In this document: positions 62,110 to 64,000 of the stretch, one piece after another
How positions within the stretch are numbered: position 1 is the first letter of the stretch
Layout of the letters: the number at the start of each line of letters is the position of its first letter
Assembly (NCBI GenBank): GCA_034766995.1
Contig: CM068314.1
Span: 16,486,201 to 16,550,200 of the forward strand
Direction: 5' to 3'
Origin: Acanthacorydalis orientalis
Lineage: Eukaryota > Arthropoda > Insecta > Megaloptera > Corydalidae
Length of the DNA stretch: 64,000 nt
The notes under the pieces: generated by a model
Databases searched by the model: none
The model's input: the letters and a program-made list of their open reading frames with translations, nothing else
What the model was told of the DNA's origin: nothing
Position numbers and translations under genes: made by a program

Positions 62110-62830
62110 ATGAATTACATTCTGTAAATATTTGCTATTCATTTGACTAATAAAATATTTTTTTGCTTAACAATAAAAACCGGTTATAACAAACTATTTT
62201 TTTTTAAAAAAAAAACATTTTTTAATAAAATGTATTTTTTTTAGTTATTCATTTCTTTTTATTAGAGAAATAACTTTTCATTTTACCCAACTTACAGCTC
62301 AATTATTTTCTTATGAAACTAACATTTTTTTAATGCACTGACCAATTAATTGTTTCACAATTTCTATAATTACATGAATTTAAAAGTTATGATTTTATTA
62401 ATATACTATTAATGTTTATTACTATGAAATATAATTACATATCAGAAAACCTTTCTCTGAAAAATTGTCCATTTAGAAAAGTTAACTGATGATTTTATTT
62501 ATATTGATGTTAAAAATATACTTAAAAATTGAAGTTTTTATTAGAACCATTTAAACTGTATATTCTGCTCAAATTAACATACAATATTTTTAAGAATTTC
62601 TTAGAAAAGAAAAGCGGTTTTAAATTATTAAGTGGTTGAATCTATAAGAAATATATTTGAAAATAAATTCTGCGTAAATATTTTTTACTAGTTTAATAAT
62701 AATTCTCACTTATAAAAAGTTTAGAGAGTGTATTCAACAATTTTCAAGAATTCAAATAATAAAATTCTACGTATAAGTGACAAATATATTCATTACAAAA
62801 AGAAATATGAATATTTGAAAAAACATGACG

Positions 62831-62873
<43 letters not shown>

Positions 62874-63000
62874 ATTGATAAAATAATAAACAACTTAGCT
62901 TTGCGAATAAATAACGATGTTTTATAACAACTATTCATGATACATAAATTTCACAGTAGTCTTTATTTGATATGACATTCGTCTATATTATTCATAAAGC
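62110..63000. other. A+T-rich desert
   Basis: Homopolymer runs of T and A around 62195-62240 and the (TA)n array at 62832; nothing coding. Confidence 0.5.
62832..62868. repeat. (TA)n array
   Basis: About 37 bp of pure TA. Confidence 0.95.
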
Positions 63001-63009
63001 TTGGAGCTA

Positions 63010-64000
63010 TTTTACTTTTCTGTTTGGTTATCGGTCACCACAACCACATGTATGAGTTTATATTCATGATTTTGTGGATACGCATGAACGCAGTACATTT
63101 GGTATTCATGTGCATATCATATGAAAAGTGTGATAGATTTATGGCTTTCTTTTATCGAATTTATGACATGTTAGATTTGTAGGTCTTTTAATCTTTTCCA
63201 GTAATGTTTGAAGTTTTATTGGAATTCTTCGATGCTGTTTTATATAGCCTGTATATTTTGTCAGTGGAAATGTCATGGAACTTGCAGTAAGAAATCAAAC
63301 ATTTAAATTTATTATTTTATGCGCAAACTTGTACATTTTTATATTTTATCCCGTTTTCTTACATATTTATATCTACATATTTAACATTTATGAGGTATAA
63401 AAATTTGAAACTATAGTAGTATAAAAAGATCGGGAAAAGTTCGTACTAATTTTATTCTAAATTTAGATGTGTATATTTAAATTTATAAAAACGTTTAATT
63501 GATTTAGAAATTCAGACAGAAGTTTATAGATTTTGGTGAAACTGGTAACTGAAACGATCATTATTTTCAGTTGTCAGTTTCGTTTTCATGCTGTCACACG
63601 TGTATATTTTTATTATGAATTATTTGTATACGTATTCAAATATGATTTTCCGACTATATGTCTAGAATTTCCTACGCGCACATTCACTAAATGTACATTT
63701 CCTGCATTAAGAAAGCCCAACTCTGACGTTTCGTTGTACCCAATTAAATTCATACAACACAAAACTGCAAACGGCGTGTAATATATCTACCCACTAGTCA
63801 ACCTCTTGTGTGTATGTGTATTTATGAGAAATTCCTGCGTTGCCACTCTTGACTCCTGCACAAGGTACACCTCCGTCCCCGGTTTCCGAGTAGCTGCCAT
63901 CATTTCATTTCGGTAAACGAGAATGAAGCTTAGAACTAGTATTAAGAGACGACGTAGCTTTCGTAGGAATCGTGTTCGTGCGGATATGTTTTCGTTATTG
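63010..64000. other. Mixed region ending in a G+C-richer island
   Basis: 63010-63530 is moderately A+T-rich with no gene. 63540-64000 is richer (CCTCCGTCCCCGGTTTCCG, AGACGACGTAGC) and has an 82-codon plus-strand frame (63533-63781) without splice support. The island runs off the window edge. Confidence 0.3.

Overview
The window reads as nuclear DNA of an insect: very A+T-rich (by eye about three quarters or more), full of (TA)n microsatellites, with GT-AG splice signals and no long open reading frames. A mariner transposase relic of the type common in bees, wasps and other insects at 56.5-56.9 kb fits this. The order cannot be fixed from the sequence; a hymenopteran is a guess. The layout is that of very long introns. 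There are no bacterial operons, CRISPR arrays, rRNA genes or complete tRNA genes.

The best-supported coding sequence is one plus-strand exon at 4896-5031, with a canonical acceptor and donor and a single open frame (H/Q/S/P/A-rich linker protein). A second plausible plus-strand exon lies at 18732-18834. They could belong to one large gene, but the sequence does not prove it. On the minus strand, 8293-8706 looks like the last two exons of a small unrecognised gene, 10179-10610 holds coding-like but frame-broken sequence, and 12747-12802 is a short possible exon. No protein could be named with confidence.

The rest has two textures. A+T-rich deserts carry a (TA)n array every one to two kilobases. 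Between them sit some forty islands of 100-600 bp with more balanced composition, E-boxes, CRE and octamer motifs, but no convincing exon structure; these are candidate conserved regulatory elements. Mobile-element debris comprises the mariner relic, a 1,041-bp element with terminal inverted repeats at 36922-37962, and a 312-bp MITE-like element with a 5-bp target duplication at 9169-9480. Several precise inverted repeats could form RNA hairpins: 4198-4272, 12015-12068, 22799-22844 (interleaved, pseudoknot-like), 28833-28935 (pre-miRNA-like) and 48028-48046.
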